Below are positions 9,096 through 17,779 of a stretch of DNA of 64,000 bases, in pieces. The notes under the pieces were generated by a model. It did no database searches, was not told the origin of the DNA, and saw only the letters and a program-made list of their open reading frames with translations. The stretch covers positions 124,001-188,000 of the forward strand of contig NZ_JAGGLN010000001.1 in the NCBI RefSeq assembly GCF_017874455.1, written 5' to 3'. This DNA comes from Methanobacterium aggregans. GTDB taxonomy: Archaea; Methanobacteriota; Methanobacteria; Methanobacteriales; Methanobacteriaceae. How positions within the stretch are numbered: position 1 is the first letter of the stretch; each line of letters starts with the position of its first letter. A program made the position numbers and the translations under genes.

Positions 9096-9896
9096 GTGTC
9101 TAAAATGGATATAACTATACGAAAGAAGGAAGACAACCAGATGGTGTTTGTAATTGAAGGCGTTAACGTACCCTTCATAAATGCCATAAGAAGGATCTGC
9201 ACAGTTGAAGTTCCCACAATAGCAATTGAAACAGTGGAAATTGTTAGAAATGATGCAAAAATATTTGATGAAGCATTAGCACATAGAATGGGATTAATAC
9301 CTCTCACAACAGATCTTGAGTCAATGGTACCTCCATCAGAATGTGACTGTGAAGACCATTGTCCACGCTGCAGTGTTTCCTTACTTTTAAAGGAAAAAGG
9401 CCCAAAAACAGTTTATTCCAAAGACTTAAAATCACAGGACCCCCAGGTAAAACCAGTGTTTGACACAATCCCAATTCTTAAACTCAAGGAAGGAGAAGAA
9501 GTTGAACTTGAGGCAATAGCACAGCTGGGAATTGGACTTGAACATGCAAAATGGCAGCCAACAACATCCTGTGCATACAAGTACTATCCAAAGATAACAA
9601 TCGACAAGGAAAAATGTGAAGAATGCGCCAAATGTGCAGATGCATGCCCAAGGGGAATACTCGAATTCGATGAGAAGAAAAACGAGGTAAAAATCCTGGA
9701 CATAGAAAACTGCTCAATGTGCAAGTCATGCGTCAACGCATGTGAATCTGATGCAATCACAGTCGAAGGTGAAGAAGATAAATTCATATTCAGAATTGAA
9801 ACAGACGGATCATTATCCCCTGAAGAAATTCTAATTCAAGCATGCGATATCCTATCAGAAAAAGCTGATAAAATCGTTGATTTCTGTGAATCCTAA
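9096..9896 (+). CDS. rpoD: DNA-directed RNA polymerase subunit D (Rpo3), Fe-S type
   Basis: A 266-residue archaeal counterpart of bacterial alpha and eukaryotic Rpb3, which nucleates RNA polymerase assembly with subunits L, N and P. An inserted ferredoxin-like domain carries two complete tetracysteine motifs: C174, C177, C180, C184 and C206, C209, C212, C216. This predicts two [4Fe-4S] clusters. C83, C85, C89 and C92 form a further cysteine group. The start may be GTG 9096 or ATG 9105; neither has a strong ribosome site. Confidence 0.95.
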   Translation: MSKMDITIRKKEDNQMVFVIEGVNVPFINAIRRICTVEVPTIAIETVEIVRNDAKIFDEALAHRMGLIPLTTDLESMVPPSECDCEDHCPRCSVSLLLKEKGPKTVYSKDLKSQDPQVKPVFDTIPILKLKEGEEVELEAIAQLGIGLEHAKWQPTTSCAYKYYPKITIDKEKCEECAKCADACPRGILEFDEKKNEVKILDIENCSMCKSCVNACESDAITVEGEEDKFIFRIETDGSLSPEEILIQACDILSEKADKIVDFCES

Positions 9897-9964
9897 TATG
9901 AATAATAACTTCAGATACTACTAAAAATATTAAAATAAACTCTTGAACAGGGAGGAATTTAAGA

Positions 9965-10327
9965 ATGGTAAAACTTACAAAGACAAACCCAAACTTAACC
10001 GCTCTTGTGGCAAGTCTTAAAGAGAAATCATACACTGAACAAGTGGCAATCTGGAAAGATGTTGCAAAAAGACTCGAAAGACCAACAAGAAGACAGGCAG
10101 AGGTTAATATATCTGACATAAACAGGAACACCAACCCTGATGAGGTAATCATCGTGGCTGGAAAAGTACTGGGAAGCGGAAAACTTGACCACAAAGTACA
10201 GGTTGCAGCTTTAAACTTTTCACAGGGTGCAGCTGAAAAAATAGTAACAGCAGGCGGAGAATGCATGGACATCCTCGATGTTGTTGAGAAAAACCCTAAG
10301 GGAAATGGAATAAAAATAATGGAGTAA
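9965..10327 (+). CDS. rpl18e: 50S ribosomal protein L18e
   Basis: A 120-residue eukaryote-type L18e (eL18), sharing the L15 fold. Motifs include NPNLTALVASLKEKSY near the N-terminus, RPTRRQAEVNISDINR and VAGKVLGSGKLDHKVQVAAL. GGGAGGAATT precedes the ATG. The L18e-L13-S9-rpoN order is the standard archaeal arrangement. Confidence 0.95.
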   Translation: MVKLTKTNPNLTALVASLKEKSYTEQVAIWKDVAKRLERPTRRQAEVNISDINRNTNPDEVIIVAGKVLGSGKLDHKVQVAALNFSQGAAEKIVTAGGECMDILDVVEKNPKGNGIKIME

Positions 10328-10404
10328 TTCTAAGATATTTTAGAATTCATCCCACATATTCCAAAAAACATACAAAATTAAAAATAAGATTAAAGGTGTA
10401 TCAT

Positions 10405-10827
10405 ATGATCATAGATGGAGAAGGACTCGTACTTGGAAGACTTGCAAGCTCAGTGAGCCAGAAGCTTCTTGCAGGTGAATCCGTAACAGTTTTAAACGCC
10501 GAAAAAATTATAATATCCGGTTCAAAGGAATGGGCATACACAAGATACAAACAGCGAGTAGACAGGGCCAGCATCTCAAACCCAAGGGATATGGGACCTA
10601 AATACCCAAGAAGGCCTGATGACATATTCAGAAGAACTGTCAGGGGAATGATCCCATACAGGAAAACAACTGGAAGAGAAGCTTTCAAGGGACTCAGAGT
10701 TTACGTTGGAATTCCAAAGGAATTTGAAGGAGAAGAAACATATCCTGTACCTGAAGCCCAGCCAAAACACATAACCAAAAGTGTTGAACTTGGAAAAGTT
10801 TCACAGTTACTCGGATCAAAATTTTAA
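10405..10827 (+). CDS. rpl13: 50S ribosomal protein L13 (uL13)
   Basis: A 140-residue archaeal L13, an early large-subunit assembly protein. Signatures are IDGEGLVLGRLASSVSQKLL, VVLNAEKIIISG-like text near residue 35 and RRTVRGMIPYRKTTGREA. The ATG at 10405 fits AAAGGTG at 10392-10398. An upstream in-frame GTG at 10396 lies within that ribosome site and is not used as the start here. Confidence 0.95.
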   Translation: MIIDGEGLVLGRLASSVSQKLLAGESVTVLNAEKIIISGSKEWAYTRYKQRVDRASISNPRDMGPKYPRRPDDIFRRTVRGMIPYRKTTGREAFKGLRVYVGIPKEFEGEETYPVPEAQPKHITKSVELGKVSQLLGSKF

Positions 10828-10853
10828 ATTCTTAATGAAAGAGGTTGCATAAC

Positions 10854-11255
10854 ATGAAGAAGGTAATTCACACAAGTGGAAAAAGGAAAACTTCCATTGC
10901 AAGGGGAAAGGTAAAAGAAGGAAAAGGCAGGATCAGAATAAACAAAAAACCTGCAGAACTCTACGACCCAGAACTTGCAAGACTCAAAATACAGGAACCC
11001 ATCATATTAGCAGGTGAACTTGTAGACAAAGTAGACATAGACGTCAAAGTCATAGGCGGAGGCGTAATGGGCCAGGCAGAAGCTGCCAGAATGGTCATAG
11101 CCAAAGGCCTTGTACAGTGGACAGGTGACATGGAACTCAAAGAAAAATTCACACAATACGACAGAACCATGCTCGTTGGAGATCCACGCCGTTCAGAACC
11201 TAAAAAATACGGTGGACCTGGAGCAAGAGCAAGAAACCAGAAAAGTTACAGGTAA
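10854..11255 (+). CDS. rps9: 30S ribosomal protein S9 (uS9)
   Basis: A 133-residue S9 whose C-terminal tail reaches the P site. It begins MKKVIHTSGKRKTSIARG. The middle has VIGGGVMGQAEAARMVIAKGL, and the end is the canonical GPGARARNQKSYR. GAGGTTG at 10841-10847 supports the ATG at 10854. RpoN follows after 11 bases. Confidence 0.96.
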   Translation: MKKVIHTSGKRKTSIARGKVKEGKGRIRINKKPAELYDPELARLKIQEPIILAGELVDKVDIDVKVIGGGVMGQAEAARMVIAKGLVQWTGDMELKEKFTQYDRTMLVGDPRRSEPKKYGGPGARARNQKSYR

Positions 11256-11266
11256 GCTGATTCATA

Positions 11267-11434
11267 ATGATCCCTGTAAGATGTTTAAGCTGCGGAAAAG
11301 TTGTTTCTGCATACTTCGATGAGTATCAGAAACGCACTGCAGATGGGGAAGACCCAAAAAAAGTTCTTGACGATCTTGGAATCACCAAGTACTGTTGCAG
11401 AAGAATGTTAATAGCTCATGTAGAGGTGTGGTAA
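11267..11434 (+). CDS. rpoN: DNA-directed RNA polymerase subunit N (Rpo10)
   Basis: A 55-residue zinc-binding assembly subunit of RNA polymerase, the Rpb10 homologue. It reads MIPVRCLSCGKVVSAYFDEY and has the atypical zinc-binding pairs CxxC (residues 6 and 9) and CC (near 43-44, in KYCCRRMLI). It ends in HVEVW. Length and both cysteine pairs are exactly as expected. It lies directly after S9, and the split tRNA-Pro follows. Confidence 0.95.
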   Translation: MIPVRCLSCGKVVSAYFDEYQKRTADGEDPKKVLDDLGITKYCCRRMLIAHVEVW

Positions 11435-11483
11435 CAAAATTTATACCTGGGGCCGTAGGGTAGCTTGGTCCATCCTCCCAGCT

Positions 11484-11575
11484 ATTGAAAGAAAGATTCA
11501 AAATTCCATAGAATTTAAAGGAAATTTTTAAAGCTAAAAAAGCATAAATATTTCTAGATTTTTCTTCAACTGGAA
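11484..11575 (+). other. tRNA-Pro intron 1 (position 32/33)
   Basis: A 92-base intron. Its splice motif is built from outer helix ATCCTC (11472-11477) with GGGGAT (11577-11582), centre CCAG (11478-11481) with CTGG (11570-11573), bulges CTA and AAC, and inner helix TTGAA/TTCAA. The outer helix uses the first two bases of intron 2, so this motif exists only while intron 2 is still present. Confidence 0.75.
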
Positions 11576-11580
11576 CGGGG

Positions 11581-11600
11581 ATGTGGTCAAAACACCGAAA
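11581..11600 (+). other. tRNA-Pro intron 2 (position 37/38)
   Basis: A 20-base intron at the canonical archaeal position. The central helix TCGG/CCGA needs T32 from exon 1 joined to C33-G35 of exon 2, so it can form only after intron 1 is removed. Bulges are GGA and AAT, and the inner helix is TGT/ACA. Confidence 0.75.
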
Positions 11601-11601
11601 T

Positions 11602-11636
<35 letters not shown>

Positions 11637-11805
11637 CTAAATTCATATCACAACATTTTTCAAGCAAAAATAAATATTCATTTATCAAGATCAATCATAA
11701 AAAAACTCATAAAATAATTTTTTGTTAAACCCATAAAAAGGTTTTATAAAAAGATTCATGCCAAAACCTTTTTTTAGAGGATTTGGCTTTAGGAGATAGA
11801 TATTA

Positions 11806-11982
11806 ATGCCAGCAAAAAAACTCACAAGGTTTGAAAGGGCAAGATTAATAGGTGCAAGAGCTTTACAATTATCAATGGGAGCAAAACCCATGGTAAAAGT
11901 GTCAGATTCAATTGATCCAATAGACATTGCAACCATGGAACTTAAAAAGAATAAAATACCCATTGATATCAACAGAGGTTAA
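11806..11982 (+). CDS. rpoK: DNA-directed RNA polymerase subunit K (Rpo6)
   Basis: A 58-residue counterpart of Rpb6 and bacterial omega, which clamps the large subunit. The core motif LTRFERARLIGARALQLSMGAKP is diagnostic, followed by IDIATMELKKNKIPI. AGGAGAT lies ten bases before the ATG. It follows the tRNA-Pro gene and precedes enolase, a typical archaeal order (rpoN, rpoK, eno, S2). Confidence 0.95.
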   Translation: MPAKKLTRFERARLIGARALQLSMGAKPMVKVSDSIDPIDIATMELKKNKIPIDINRG

Positions 11983-12175
11983 ATCCTGCACAAAAAAAGT
12001 AGTCTAAAACTGTAGGTGTTATAAAATGGGATTATATGACTAAAACTACAGTCACAGCCCTTTTATATCTATGCTAAATATCAAAGACTATAAAATTGAA
12101 TAAATAAATTGTATAACTCAAATAAAAATCCAAACAACCTAAAAAAAACCACTATTTTTTAAAAGAGGTGTTTTT

Positions 12176-13432
12176 GTGGATAGTATTATTGAAGACATCC
12201 GTGTTAGAAAAATTTTAGACAGCAGAGGCAACCCCACAGTGGAAGTGGATGTTGTAACCTGGAACGGTTTCGGAAGAGCTGCAGCACCAAGCGGTGCAAG
12301 CACTGGAGCCAGAGAGGTAGTAGCATTCCCTGAAGGTGGAGTTGACAGGATAGTAAGTGAAGTTGAAGATGTGATCTCCTCTGAACTTATTGGAATGGAT
12401 GCAGAAGATTTAAAAGAAATAGACCTTGTTTTAAAGGAAATTGATGGAACAGAGAACCTGGCAGCAATAGGAGGAAACACAACAGTTGCAGTTTCAATGG
12501 CAGTGGCCAAGGCAGCAGCATCCTCATACAGCATGCCCCTTTACAGGTTCCTCGGCGGCAACATGCCCAATGAGATCCCATACCCACTGGGAAACATGAT
12601 AAACGGAGGAGCACACGCAGGAACAAACGCACCTGACATACAGGAATTCCTTGTAATACCAGTCGGTGCAAAGACAATCACAGAAGCAGTGTTCACTAAC
12701 GTACAGGTGCACAAGAAGATCCGTGAACTCATACAGGCCAAGGACAAATCCTTCACAGGTGGAAAGGGAGATGAAGGTGGATGGGCACCAAACCTAACCA
12801 ATGAAGAAGCCCTTGAAATACAGTTTGCAGCATGTGAATCAGTTTCAGAGGAAACAGGAGTGCTTGTAAAACCATCACTGGACATGGCAGCAAGCGAACT
12901 CTGGGACCCAGCCACTGAAGAGTACGTCTACGATAGGGAAGGTACAAGAAGAAGCACAGGCGAACAGGTGGACTACGTATCTGAAATCATTGACAAATAT
13001 GGTTTCTTCTTTGTTGAAGACCCAATAAGGGAGGGAGACTTTGAGGGATTTGCACAGCTCACCAAAAAAGCAGGTAAAAAAGCCATAATCTGTGGTGATG
13101 ATATATTTGTGACCAACCAGGAAATACTCGCTGAGGGAATTGAAAAGGGTGCTGGAAACGCTATTATAATTAAGCCAAACCAGATCGGAACACTCACAGA
13201 CACCTACAACACAATTGAACTTGCAAGAAACAACAAGTACGTTCCAGTTGTATCCCACCGTTCAGGTGAAACAACCGATGAAACAATAGCACACCTGGCA
13301 GTTGCATTCTCAGCTCCAATCATAAAAACAGGAGCAGTGGGCGGAGAGCGTATAGCCAAGCTCAACGAACTCATCAGAATATCTGAGGAAATGACAGACC
13401 CTGAAATGGCAGACATAGCTAAATACAGGTAG
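12176..13432 (+). CDS. eno: enolase
   Basis: A 418-residue phosphopyruvate hydratase interconverting 2-phosphoglycerate and phosphoenolpyruvate. Seen are the N-terminal IRVRKILDSRGNPTVEVDV, the active-site GGAHAGTNAPDIQEFLVIP loop, metal ligands in FVEDPIREGD and ICGDDIFVTN, catalytic Lys in IIKPNQIGTLTDT, and the VSHRSGETTDETIAHLAVA signature. The start is GTG, with GAGGTG six bases upstream. Between eno and the next gene there is a short hairpin. Confidence 0.97.
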   Translation: MDSIIEDIRVRKILDSRGNPTVEVDVVTWNGFGRAAAPSGASTGAREVVAFPEGGVDRIVSEVEDVISSELIGMDAEDLKEIDLVLKEIDGTENLAAIGGNTTVAVSMAVAKAAASSYSMPLYRFLGGNMPNEIPYPLGNMINGGAHAGTNAPDIQEFLVIPVGAKTITEAVFTNVQVHKKIRELIQAKDKSFTGGKGDEGGWAPNLTNEEALEIQFAACESVSEETGVLVKPSLDMAASELWDPATEEYVYDREGTRRSTGEQVDYVSEIIDKYGFFFVEDPIREGDFEGFAQLTKKAGKKAIICGDDIFVTNQEILAEGIEKGAGNAIIIKPNQIGTLTDTYNTIELARNNKYVPVVSHRSGETTDETIAHLAVAFSAPIIKTGAVGGERIAKLNELIRISEEMTDPEMADIAKYR

Positions 13433-13460
13433 ATAAAACTAAATCCAAATTAAATGGGGA

Positions 13461-13484
13461 AAAGAGGATTAAGTTTTCCTCTTT
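13461..13484 (+). terminator. hairpin between eno and ferredoxin
   Basis: AAAGAGGA pairs with TCCTCTTT (8 bp, 8-base loop) 28 bases after the enolase stop. No T tract follows directly, so it may be a weak terminator, a processing site or an mRNA-end stabiliser. Confidence 0.3.
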
Positions 13485-13551
13485 CACATTATAAATTAAG
13501 AAGGAGAACTGATACTGGTACAACCTGAAGATCAGTGCGAGGAGATTAAAA

Positions 13552-13740
13552 ATGGTTAAAATAACAATAGACTACGATAAATGTGATGGTGCAGACTGTG
13601 CAGAATGTGTGGATGTCTGCCCAATGGAAGTTCTCATACTAGATGGTGAGAAAGTAGTAATCCAGAACAAGGAAGAATGCAGCTTATGTGAAGTATGCAT
13701 GGATGTCTGCCCAAACGAAGCAGTTAACGTAGAGGAATAA
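13552..13740 (+). CDS. 2[4Fe-4S] ferredoxin
   Basis: A 62-residue ferredoxin-type electron carrier. Two cysteine sets are present: CDGADCAECVDVCP, where a two-residue insertion widens the first spacing, and CSLCEVCMDVCP. Both end in the CP typical of cluster-binding motifs. It sits between eno and S2, as in other Methanobacteriales. Its redox partner cannot be told from the sequence. Confidence 0.88.
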   Translation: MVKITIDYDKCDGADCAECVDVCPMEVLILDGEKVVIQNKEECSLCEVCMDVCPNEAVNVEE

Positions 13741-13815
13741 TTTAAATAATTAAAAAAAAGTAATTCAATACTTTAAGATAATTGATTCAAAACTTAATAT
13801 TAATGAGGTGATAAT

Positions 13816-14412
13816 TTGTCAGAACTATTAATTCCACTGGACAAATACTTAGCAGCAGGTTTACACATAGGTACACAGCAGAAAACAAAGGATATGGAAC
13901 GCTACATTTACAGGGTAAGGGCAGACGGTCTTTACGTACTGGATGTAAGAAAGACAAACGACAGGATAATGTCCGTTGGTAAATTCCTATCAAAATACGA
14001 CCCCGATGATATACTCGTTGTATCAACCAGACAGTACGGTCAGGCACCAGTTAAAAAATTCGGAGAAATGACAGGTGCAAAAACCATACCTGGAAGGTTC
14101 ATACCAGGAACACTAACAAACCCTAACTACGCAAAATTCATAGAACCAAAGGTACTGGTTGTAACAGACCCAAGATCTGATTCCCAGGCAATCATTGAAG
14201 CAAGACAAGTTGGAATACCTGTAGTTGCACTCTGTGACACAGAAAACCTCCTTGGAAACGTGGACATAGTTGTTCCTGTGAACAACAAGGGAAGAAAAGC
14301 AATAGCACTCGTTTACTGGCTCCTTGCAAGACAGGTACTTCGTGGAAACGGAACCATCCCAGAAGACGCAGATCTGGACATTCCACCAGCAGAGTTTGAA
14401 CTTAAAATATAA
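13816..14412 (+). CDS. rps2: 30S ribosomal protein S2 (uS2)
   Basis: A 198-residue archaeal S2 (SA/p40 type). Motifs are GLHIGTQQKTKDMERYIYRVRADGLYVLD near the start, FIPGTLTNP, and VVTDPRSDSQAIIEARQVGIPVVALCDTEN. It starts at TTG 13816, with GAGGTG six bases upstream; no ATG lies in a better place. A strong terminator-like hairpin follows directly. Confidence 0.96.
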   Translation: MSELLIPLDKYLAAGLHIGTQQKTKDMERYIYRVRADGLYVLDVRKTNDRIMSVGKFLSKYDPDDILVVSTRQYGQAPVKKFGEMTGAKTIPGRFIPGTLTNPNYAKFIEPKVLVVTDPRSDSQAIIEARQVGIPVVALCDTENLLGNVDIVVPVNNKGRKAIALVYWLLARQVLRGNGTIPEDADLDIPPAEFELKI

Positions 14413-14423
14413 GGCATAAGAAA

Positions 14424-14458
14424 CTGAATTTGAACCAATAGGTTCAGATTCAGCTTTT
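14424..14458 (+). terminator. terminator hairpin after S2
   Basis: CTGAATTTGAACC (14424-14436) pairs with GGTTCAGATTCAG (14441-14453) in a 13-bp stem with one wobble pair and a 4-base loop, followed by CTTTT. It lies 12 bases past the S2 stop and probably ends the ribosomal/enolase transcript. Confidence 0.6.
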
Positions 14459-14481
14459 CCATGCTGAATTCAAAGTAATTT

Positions 14482-14529
14482 TTTATATAAAAGCCAAGGG
14501 ATCATGTTCAATTCAATGATCCGTGGCTT
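14482..14529 (+). promoter_or_regulatory. TATA box with overlapping inverted repeat before the MEMO gene
   Basis: A TTTATATAA box is at 14482-14490. It runs straight into a dyad: AAGCCA (14491-14496) with TGGCTT (14524-14529), and GGATCAT (14499-14505) with ATGATCC (14516-14522). The dyad covers the expected transcription start about 25 bases after the TATA box. It could be an operator for the following gene or a 5' RNA hairpin. Confidence 0.45.
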
Positions 14530-14633
14530 ATGAATACTCATTTCATTCATAATTCCCATTATCATAGAATTTTCCCATTTTTATTAAATTCCGATCTTCA
14601 TTAACATAAAAAAAAGTGGAAGGTGGTTTTTTT

Positions 14634-15491
14634 ATGATAAGAAAACCTGCAGTTGCAGGACTCTTCTATGAAATGGATCCAAAGGCTCTGAGAAAACAGA
14701 TCGAATGGTGCTTCAAACACCAGCTTGGACCAGGAAAACTTCCAGATAAAATAGGGAATGAACGAAATATTAAGGGTGCTGTGGTTCCACATGCAGGTTA
14801 CCCCTACTCAGGACCTGTGGTTGCACACTCATACTACAGTATAGCAGAAGATGGATTTCCAGAAACCTTCGTGATACTCTGCCCCAACCACACAGGAATG
14901 GGATCAGGAGTATCAGCAATGACAGATGGAACATGGGAAACACCCCTTGGAATGATTGACATAGATAATGAATTTGCAGACAAACTCGTTGCCAACACAC
15001 CAATCATGGATTCAGACCCATCAGCCCACATCCAGGAGCACAGTGCAGAGGTACAACTACCATTTCTACAGTACCTTGAAAAGGAATACTCCACAGAAAG
15101 TTTCAGATTCGTTCCAGTGTGCATGTGGATGCAGGACATCCAGACAGCCATGGAAATAGGAAGTTCCATCCATGAAACTGCAAAGGAATTAGGTAGGGAT
15201 GTTCTCGTTGTGGCAAGCAGTGACATGACACATTACCAGCCCCAGGATATAGCCCGCAGGGGAGACATGCAGGTGCTGGATGCCATGGAAGCCATGGATG
15301 AAAACCTTTTAATGACACGCGTGGCTGAGCTGAACATAACCATGTGTGGATACGGGCCAGTTACAGCAGCTATGACGGCTTCAAAGGCAATGGGTGCCGG
15401 GGAATGTGAAGTAAAAGCTTATGCAACCAGTGGAGATACAACAGGAGACCACAGTTCAGTTGTGGGATACGCATCAGCCATTTTTCTATGA
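14634..15491 (+). CDS. MEMO1-family protein (AmmeMemoRadiSam protein B)
   Basis: A 285-residue MEMO-family protein, related in fold to class III extradiol dioxygenases. Seen are RKPAVAGLFYEMDPKALR at the N-terminus, the VPHAGYPYSGPVVAHSY motif, CPNHTGMG, EHSAEVQLPFLQYL, and VVASSDMTHYQP, all carrying the His and Asp residues conserved in the family. The frame is open to GTG 14616, but ATG 14634 has AAGGTGG spaced correctly. It is next to the isoprenoid genes in many archaea; its reaction is not established. Confidence 0.92.
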   Translation: MIRKPAVAGLFYEMDPKALRKQIEWCFKHQLGPGKLPDKIGNERNIKGAVVPHAGYPYSGPVVAHSYYSIAEDGFPETFVILCPNHTGMGSGVSAMTDGTWETPLGMIDIDNEFADKLVANTPIMDSDPSAHIQEHSAEVQLPFLQYLEKEYSTESFRFVPVCMWMQDIQTAMEIGSSIHETAKELGRDVLVVASSDMTHYQPQDIARRGDMQVLDAMEAMDENLLMTRVAELNITMCGYGPVTAAMTASKAMGAGECEVKAYATSGDTTGDHSSVVGYASAIFL

Positions 15492-16043
15492 TAAGAAACA
15501 TTTTTTTTCCAAGACTGAAAAGATTTGTTGAAACTCCTTTGTAGGGAAAAAAAATTCTCGGGATAAAACTTAACCTAGATTAAGATCTATAGTAGATTAA
15601 CCCAGTTAATAGGGGAGTGGTTAATTCAAAGAAACTGGGAGTTCCACCTAAAACTAACAGTTTCAATACTCCTAAAATTCGAGGTATTAAATAATCAATT
15701 TAAATTCATTTAATAAATTCATTGAAGTAGTCCTAAAAACTAAAATTAGAATAGTTTCCCTAAAAATAATTTAAATTATTTAAAATTAATAAAATTCATT
15801 AAAAATTAAAATAATCAAACTTCATATTGGACTTCAATTATAGTATCCATATGAAAAATAATATTAATAGCGGTGCTCCAAAGTATATTTTGGATGCACT
15901 TGTTTCATCAAGATTTTGAGGCATAAAAACTCAAAATTTTCACAATCAATCACAAATTAACCAATTAAAACTCACAGAACAAGTAATTTTTGACTTTGTT
16001 CCATTAAACAATCACTTGAATTCACGATCATAAGGTAGATTCC
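15492..16043. other. intergenic region with two consecutive hairpins
   Basis: No gene is visible in 552 bases. Most of it is A/T-rich, with repeated AAATTA text. The last 180 bases hold two neighbouring stem-loops, listed separately, about 100-170 bases upstream of mevalonate kinase. Confidence 0.5.
15873..15940 (+). ncRNA. candidate structured RNA element upstream of mvk
   Basis: Hairpin 1 is GTGCTCCAAA (15873-15882) with TTTGGATGCAC (15889-15899), 10 bp with one bulged T. Hairpin 2 is AAGATTTTGAG (15910-15920) with CTCAAAATTTT (15930-15940), 11 bp with one G-T pair. They are ten bases apart and precede mvk by about 100 bases. They could form a 5' leader structure or a small RNA. No known riboswitch class is recognised. 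Confidence 0.35.
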
Positions 16044-17030
16044 ATGCAGGTTACAGCGTCGGCACCAGGAAAGATCATTCTCTTTGGTGAACACGCCGTA
16101 GTCTACGGAAAACCTGCCATCGCAGTTGCAGTTGACAGAAGAGCATACGTAACTGTTCAAAACCGCGAAGACGAAAAAATATATGTAGAAGTACCGGATC
16201 TTGAGGTGTCCGGATATTTAAACCTTGAAGAAAATGAAGTAAAACTTGAAACTGGAGAAAAAACAACAAAAGGCATTTTAATCTACATGTTAAAATCCAT
16301 TGAAAAGATCCATGCAGAATGTGGAATGCATATTCATGTGGACCTCAACGTACCAATAGGTGCCGGTTTAGGTTCATCAGCAGCCATAACAGTTGCAACC
16401 ATTGCAGCAGTTTCAAAGTTCAACGGTAAAAACCTTTCACTGGAAGAAACAGCCAGAACAGCCCATGAAGTCGAACTTGAAGTTCAGGGGGCAGCAAGTC
16501 CTATAGACACAACCTTGAGTACCTACGGCGGTATAATATACCTATCTAAGAATGCAGATGCACTCACACCACTTGAAGTGGATATGGAACTGCCACTGGT
16601 TGTTGGATACACCTCCAAAAGGGGTAACACTGGAGAACTGGTTGAATCTGTTCGAAAAAGAAGAGAAAACTATCCTGATGCTTTGAATCTTATACTGGAT
16701 TCTGTTGAATCTCTTACAAATAATGCAAAGGAAGCCATTCTTCAAAAGGATGAAAAAAGGGTTGGTGAACTTATGAACATCAACCACGGGCTTCTGGATG
16801 CCATGGGAGTGAACACAGACGAACTATCGAGAATGGTCTACGCTGCAAGAAAAGCAGGAGCCATAGGTTCAAAGATAACAGGGGCTGGCGGTGGAGGTAG
16901 TATAATAGCCTACTGCCCAGGAAAAACTGAAGAAGTGATTAAAGAGATTAACACCTTTGAAAAAGCCTTCAATGCAAAAATATCTGGAGAAGGAGTTAAA
17001 ATTCACTCTGAAGATTCAGGTACGTTGTAA
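16044..17030 (+). CDS. mvk: mevalonate kinase
   Basis: A 328-residue GHMP kinase making 5-phosphomevalonate for archaeal lipid synthesis. It starts VTASAPGKIILFGEHAVVYGKPAIA. The ATP-binding P-loop is PIGAGLGSSAAITVA near residues 104-118. The C-terminal GSKITGAGGGGSIIAY motif is near 278. Together with the downstream isopentenyl phosphate kinase it supports the archaeal variant of the mevalonate pathway. Confidence 0.95.
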   Translation: MQVTASAPGKIILFGEHAVVYGKPAIAVAVDRRAYVTVQNREDEKIYVEVPDLEVSGYLNLEENEVKLETGEKTTKGILIYMLKSIEKIHAECGMHIHVDLNVPIGAGLGSSAAITVATIAAVSKFNGKNLSLEETARTAHEVELEVQGAASPIDTTLSTYGGIIYLSKNADALTPLEVDMELPLVVGYTSKRGNTGELVESVRKRRENYPDALNLILDSVESLTNNAKEAILQKDEKRVGELMNINHGLLDAMGVNTDELSRMVYAARKAGAIGSKITGAGGGGSIIAYCPGKTEEVIKEINTFEKAFNAKISGEGVKIHSEDSGTL

Positions 17031-17779
17031 TATGAAAACTGATCCAAGGTTACCTGTGCTTTGAAGATTTAAAAAAAATTCAATGGTACAGCTGAATCAT
17101 GATCCACAATCCATTCAAGGGCACTGATGCAACTAACGGATGGATTAAAAAAACCCATAAAAAATTCAATTCAAAATAGAATCAGCCACCAAAAGTCATT
17201 TAACAATAGATCAATTGTTCATAAAGATTTGGGACATCAAAAAGGCCATCTAACAATAAATCCATTAATTGGCTTTAAGATGATTGGCTATGATTCACTG
17301 AAGATCCATATTAAATTACAGTAAATCCTTGGAACAAGAAACAGTAATTCATACCAAGATCAACTCAATAAACACATGGAATATCATAAATTTCATGAAG
17401 TTTTTATCAAAAAACTTCTCTTAAAAGCTTTCCTGAAATTTAATGAAAATTTCAGAAGAAATAGGAACTTCATGGACAATTGAAAGATATTCCACACATC
17501 CTGTACAAAAAAAACTCGATGATTGGAATGAATCACATATTCTAAAACCTGAAAATCCACATAATCCATTAAAATTCACTGTAACAATATTTAGGATGAA
17601 TTTTTAAGGGACACTCTGATAACGGTTTCAGAGACAGATTCTGAGGGTTTAACAGGATATTTAACGGAATTTAACATGTCATATCATATGTAACGATCTT
17701 TGAATTGTTACAAACAGAATTTAACCATTAGACTAAACCAGAAAATTCAATTAAAACATAAAATGAGGTTGTTGATTAG
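17031..17779. other. long spacer between mvk and ipk
   Basis: No convincing gene in 749 bases. A 65-codon open frame at 17127-17324 has low-complexity basic text, no ribosome site and no family motif. Near 17649-17692 the text ATTTAAC recurs three times and ATGTCATATCATATGT is partly palindromic, which may be a control site for ipk. Confidence 0.45.

Noticed and set aside
17127..17324. 65-codon open frame between mvk and ipk
   Set aside because: No ribosome site, low-complexity basic composition, no family motif, and it lies in AT-rich spacer DNA.
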